From positions 1 to 9,494 of the forward strand of contig JAJSAA010000247.1 in NCBI GenBank assembly GCA_024274995.1: a DNA stretch of 9,494 nucleotides. Direction: 5' to 3'. The DNA comes from Deltaproteobacteria bacterium. GTDB lineage: Bacteria; Desulfobacterota; Desulfobulbia; Desulfobulbales; VMSU01. Below are positions 6,431 to 9,494 of the stretch, piece after piece. The notes under the pieces are model-generated. The model was not told the DNA's origin. It made no database searches and saw nothing but the letters and a program-made list of their open reading frames with translations. The position numbers and the translations under genes were made by a program. Position 1 is the first letter of the stretch, and the number at the start of each line of letters is the position of its first letter.

Positions 6431-8839
6431 TTAATCATCGTGCCGCTCAACAAGCCGCCCGGCCCGCTCCTTGAAATACAATTCATAGAGCAGATGACAA
6501 TACTCGCTCAGCCTGGATTTGGCCTGATTGGAGATGGAATAACGCCAGAAGCCATAAACCTTGGTGAGCCGGGTTAACATCTGGCAATGACGATCCCAGG
6601 TAAAACGGGAACGAGCCCGTTGCAGGCCGGCCTTGGATATTTTCTGCCAATAACCTTTCTTACGTTCATTATCTTTAAAAAATTTTAAGAGACGATTGCT
6701 CATCTGCTCATGTTCAGTGGGGTTAATCAGAAATCCGCTTATTCCATCCTTAATTATTTCCAAAGGGCCGCCGAACTTAGTGGCAAAAACCGGCAGGCCT
6801 GAATGCATGGCCTCCAGAATAGTGAGCCCAAAGGCCTCAAACAGAGCGGGCTGGACAAATATACCCCTATGGTCGGCAACCACCCGATAAGACTCTCCTG
6901 TTTCTTCCTTTGACAACCGACGGCCGATCCAGCGGATATGACCAGCCAGCCCCAGTTCATTAATAAGCTCATGCATACGGTTGATTTCGGCCTTTTCCTC
7001 CTGATCATTGGAGTTATCAGGATTAATGACGCTGGCAATAATCACCATATTGGCCGTTGCCATGAGCTCCGGATTACGGCCATAAGCCTCCACGAGTCCG
7101 GTGAGATTCTTAATCCGGTCAAGACGGGCTATGGAGAAAATCGGGGGTAATTCAGGCCGTTCCAGATACCCCAGACACGATTCATCCTGCACCTCAAAGA
7201 GGATACGGTTCATCTCCTCCCGGATCCCCGCCCCCCTTTTTTTCAAGGTATAGGGATAAAATATCTTATTATTTACCCCTGGCGGGATAACATTAAAACG
7301 AGGATGGAACAGTTGAATACCGCTCACCACCTTCATCAGACCGGGCATGATAAAAAACTGATAGGATTCATATTGGCCTATAGAGCTTTCAGTACCGCTG
7401 ATCTCCTGGCTGGTTGAGGTAATGATAAAATTGGTAAGATTCATGGCAATAAGGTCGGCCATAAACTGAATTGAGAAATTATACTGCTCCTCAAAATCGT
7501 GCCAGTAAAGATCACTAAAGAGATACTTGGATTTCTCCAGGGCATGAGCGATATTGCATTGAATAACCCCAAGACGTTTGGAGAGTTTAGTCGCCACCAG
7601 ATTGCCATCGGAATAATTGCCGACTATAAGATCAGGACGGCCGCCAAGCTCAAGCATAATTTCCTGTTCCGCCTCCCGGGAAAACCCTTCCAGATAGGGC
7701 CAGACCTTGAATCTTGAAATCCAGTAAGGGACAATTTCACCATTATGATCACGAAACGGTACCCTTAATATCCAAACATTATCGGTGCCGTCAACCTTTT
7801 CCAGGCACTGATCGGAGGTAGTACCGTCATTTTCAGGAATTAAACGGGTAACAATGACAATCCGCGGCTTAATTTCCAGTCCGGAAAGCTTTAAATCTTT
7901 GCGGATATACTGTTCTAAAGCGCAGGCCTGATCAAGGACATAGACCACCTGTCCACCGGTATCCGGCCGGCCAAGGACGTTTTTCTGACCAAACCAGCCA
8001 TGCGGTGAAATCAGGGCCACCTTGGAAACCATGGGCACCCGGGCCAAAAATTCCTCCAGGCTGTTTTCATCGGGCTGCTGCAATACCTCACGGAGAAGAT
8101 TAATGGTCTCCAGGATACGAAAGGCGCTGTTTCCCCAGCCGTCCAGCAGACCCAGGGCCGCCAGTTTCCGGCGTAAAAAACCTGGCCCTTCATTCTCCCG
8201 GCGGCGTTCAATTATATCAACAGCGTCCTCCAGAACCGTCTCTAACTCCCGGCTGTTACGAACCAGACTGCCATCCAAGAGCAACTGGCGGCCGTGAAGA
8301 TGATGGAGCTTCAAAAACTCATAGAGGGCACTGTTCATTTTATCCGGTTCATGTACCAGATTGGTGGACATATAACGATTAAGATGTTTTATGCCCTGAC
8401 CAATGGAATCGGGATCTTTAAGATGGGGGCCGTAATCGTAGAAGGGGGCCAGGTTGATCTCCATGCTGGTTCGTTCATTAGGCGGCAGATCCGGGTAGAG
8501 CAGTTTCTCTTTGATGGTCAAAAAGTCCCTCACCGTCAGCTGCTTTAATTTATTATCCCGCCGCTGCATCTCATAGATCCGGCTTCGAGCCCGCTGGCGG
8601 CGAAAGATAAAGACTAAACGGTTATCCATCCGCATCAATTCCTGAATCCGGCCAAGAAACAGCCAAGCCCCCTGCATATCTCCATCCTGCTCCAGTCCCT
8701 GAAGATACAGCTTGAAACCGTGCAGAATATCATTACGCAGAATAATCGGCCCCGGCAGGTTATCGGGCAGGGAAAATAAAAAATCCCGCAGCACCGGTAA
8801 TTCTTCCTCATCAACAAAATTTTGCAGATTTTTACTCAT
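6431..8839 (-). CDS. sus: Sucrose synthase (NDP-glucose:fructose glucosyltransferase)
   Basis: This 802-residue protein has the full length and architecture of sucrose synthase, which reversibly converts sucrose plus NDP into NDP-glucose and fructose in the cytoplasm. Residues 1 to about 270 form the N-terminal regulatory region special to sucrose synthases. The GT-B catalytic part follows, with SPHGWFGQ (278-285), DTGGQVVYVLDQ (293-304), GNYSDGNLVA (407-416), AHALEKSKY (431-439, catalytic His432), SIARLDRIKNLTG (569-581, with Arg572 and Lys577 as the phosphate-binding pair) and the EX7E motif QPALFEAFGLTILEAM (663-678; Glu668 and Glu676). The AHALEKSKY, NYSDGN and LDRIKNLTG blocks and the long N-terminal region separate it from sucrose-phosphate synthase. 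AGGGG lies 7 bases before the ATG. It is 40 bases after the sucrose phosphatase gene and 13 before fructokinase, so an operon is likely. Bacterial enzymes of this type often use ADP as well as UDP; preference cannot be read here. It appears intact. Confidence 0.97.
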   Translation of the reverse strand: MSKNLQNFVDEEELPVLRDFLFSLPDNLPGPIILRNDILHGFKLYLQGLEQDGDMQGAWLFLGRIQELMRMDNRLVFIFRRQRARSRIYEMQRRDNKLKQLTVRDFLTIKEKLLYPDLPPNERTSMEINLAPFYDYGPHLKDPDSIGQGIKHLNRYMSTNLVHEPDKMNSALYEFLKLHHLHGRQLLLDGSLVRNSRELETVLEDAVDIIERRRENEGPGFLRRKLAALGLLDGWGNSAFRILETINLLREVLQQPDENSLEEFLARVPMVSKVALISPHGWFGQKNVLGRPDTGGQVVYVLDQACALEQYIRKDLKLSGLEIKPRIVIVTRLIPENDGTTSDQCLEKVDGTDNVWILRVPFRDHNGEIVPYWISRFKVWPYLEGFSREAEQEIMLELGGRPDLIVGNYSDGNLVATKLSKRLGVIQCNIAHALEKSKYLFSDLYWHDFEEQYNFSIQFMADLIAMNLTNFIITSTSQEISGTESSIGQYESYQFFIMPGLMKVVSGIQLFHPRFNVIPPGVNNKIFYPYTLKKRGAGIREEMNRILFEVQDESCLGYLERPELPPIFSIARLDRIKNLTGLVEAYGRNPELMATANMVIIASVINPDNSNDQEEKAEINRMHELINELGLAGHIRWIGRRLSKEETGESYRVVADHRGIFVQPALFEAFGLTILEAMHSGLPVFATKFGGPLEIIKDGISGFLINPTEHEQMSNRLLKFFKDNERKKGYWQKISKAGLQRARSRFTWDRHCQMLTRLTKVYGFWRYSISNQAKSRLSEYCHLLYELYFKERAGRLVERHDD

Positions 8840-8879
8840 ATCTAACCCCTGAAATTAAAAATCACATCACGTAATTATC

Positions 8880-9494
8880 TCATTTGATGAAGCCATAGTG
8901 AGCTATGCCGTCAATAATACCGGCGGCATATTCCTGTTTGCTGAAATAGAGCTTACGCAACCCTTTAAGAGGCTCCAATTCCTTGCTGTAATTCCCCACA
9001 ACCACGCCGCAGGTCTCACCACGCAGCATCTCCAGATCGTTGCCGGAATCACCGCAGACCATAATATTAGTCAAAGGAATACCCCATTTATTACTCAAAT
9101 AGCGTACCGCCTTGCCCTTGGAGGCCCGTAAAGGCAGAATATCCAGAAACTGGCCGTGGGAATAAACCACATGGGAGCGCAGCCGGGCCTCGTGCAGACG
9201 ACGATGAACCTCTGCCAGCATCTCCGGATCATCCTCCATATAGTAACTCAATTTATAACGGCGCCTGGCATCCTCCTCCTGCAGCTCCACAAAATCCAGA
9301 CCAGCCATAACCTCTACAACCGATTCCGGCCGCCAGCGATAACTTAAATGCCGCTGCCAGCCGCGGTCTTCTTCCATGAGAGTGCCGTAATATATCTCTG
9401 TACCCACCGAGGTAATCATGATGTCCGGCAGGGGAACGCCATATTCCTGCAGGATATCGCACATCATCTCCCGGCAGCGGCCGGTGGCTACCCC
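8880..9494 (-). CDS. Sucrose-phosphate phosphatase (HAD) domain, 5' end outside the window
   Basis: Only the last 204 residues are inside the window. They belong to the HAD superfamily (Cof/SPP-type), which removes phosphate from sucrose-6-phosphate. The frame is open to the window edge: GVATGRCREMM is read before the first internal ATG (9467), and ATGR is HAD motif II, so the ATG is not the start. ITSVGTEIYYG follows, typical of sucrose phosphatases. Further on are SKGKAVRYLSNKWGI with the motif III Lys and CGDSGNDLEML with the motif IV Asp pair. The nucleophile motif DXDXT (motif I) must lie beyond base 9494. The ending GIIDGIAHYGFIK resembles the tail of fused sucrose-phosphate synthase/phosphatase proteins, so this may be the C-terminal domain of a bifunctional enzyme; a separate phosphatase gene is equally possible from what is visible. 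It precedes sucrose synthase by 40 bases, with no terminator seen. Confidence 0.9.
   Translation of the reverse strand, partial: GVATGRCREMMCDILQEYGVPLPDIMITSVGTEIYYGTLMEEDRGWQRHLSYRWRPESVVEVMAGLDFVELQEEDARRRYKLSYYMEDDPEMLAEVHRRLHEARLRSHVVYSHGQFLDILPLRASKGKAVRYLSNKWGIPLTNIMVCGDSGNDLEMLRGETCGVVVGNYSKELEPLKGLRKLYFSKQEYAAGIIDGIAHYGFIK

Noticed and set aside
6754..7038. 94-codon minus-strand frame inside sucrose synthase
   Set aside because: It is an out-of-frame shadow of a strongly conserved catalytic region and has no family features of its own.

Overview
The window holds two functional blocks on the minus strand and a decayed gene on the plus strand at the left edge. Sucrose synthase, the fructokinase companion and a soluble PAS hybrid kinase of the AHDFNNIL type together suggest a Gram-negative bacterium. 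My best guess is Desulfobacterota or a related proteobacterial lineage, with low confidence because no rRNA or other marker is present. The right part (sucrose genes) looks richer in G+C than the glycosyltransferase part. The leftmost ~650 bases are clearly AT-rich, which marks a boundary.

Layout in the direction of transcription, right to left: (1) the C-terminal part of a sucrose-phosphate phosphatase (HAD) domain, cut by the window edge and possibly the tail of a fused sucrose-phosphate synthase/phosphatase; (2) a full-length sucrose synthase; (3) a PfkB-type fructokinase, 13 bases after sucrose synthase and preceded by a very strong ribosome binding site; (4) a soluble hybrid histidine kinase (PAS-HisKA-HATPase-receiver), preceded by a 67-base gap that contains a perfect 16-bp palindrome; (5) after a 103-base gap, three glycosyltransferases (GT4, GT4, GT2) in a tight 5-base / 8-base-overlap arrangement. 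The last three look like part of a surface polysaccharide (O-antigen, capsule or exopolysaccharide) cluster.

The sucrose genes make a self-contained metabolic loop. SPS/SPP would make sucrose from UDP-glucose and fructose-6-phosphate. Sucrose synthase would reversibly split sucrose into NDP-glucose and fructose. The kinase would return fructose to fructose-6-phosphate. This is the known bacterial sucrose module (compatible solute and/or carbon reserve). NDP-glucose released by sucrose synthase could also feed the glycosyltransferases next door, but that link is inference from position only.

The left ~390 bases encode, on the plus strand, the C-terminal part of a SEC-C zinc-motif protein that can be read only by changing frame at least twice, so it is a pseudogene or carries sequence errors. 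Between it and the convergent glycosyltransferase operon lies a ~260-base AT-rich spacer with a perfect 18-bp stem-loop and weaker repeats. I found no CRISPR array, tRNA, rRNA, integrase or transposase. I do not see clear evidence for an undescribed system. The most unusual items are the broken SEC-C gene with its flanking stem-loop, the palindrome before the sensor kinase, and the CPVC motif in the kinase PAS domain.
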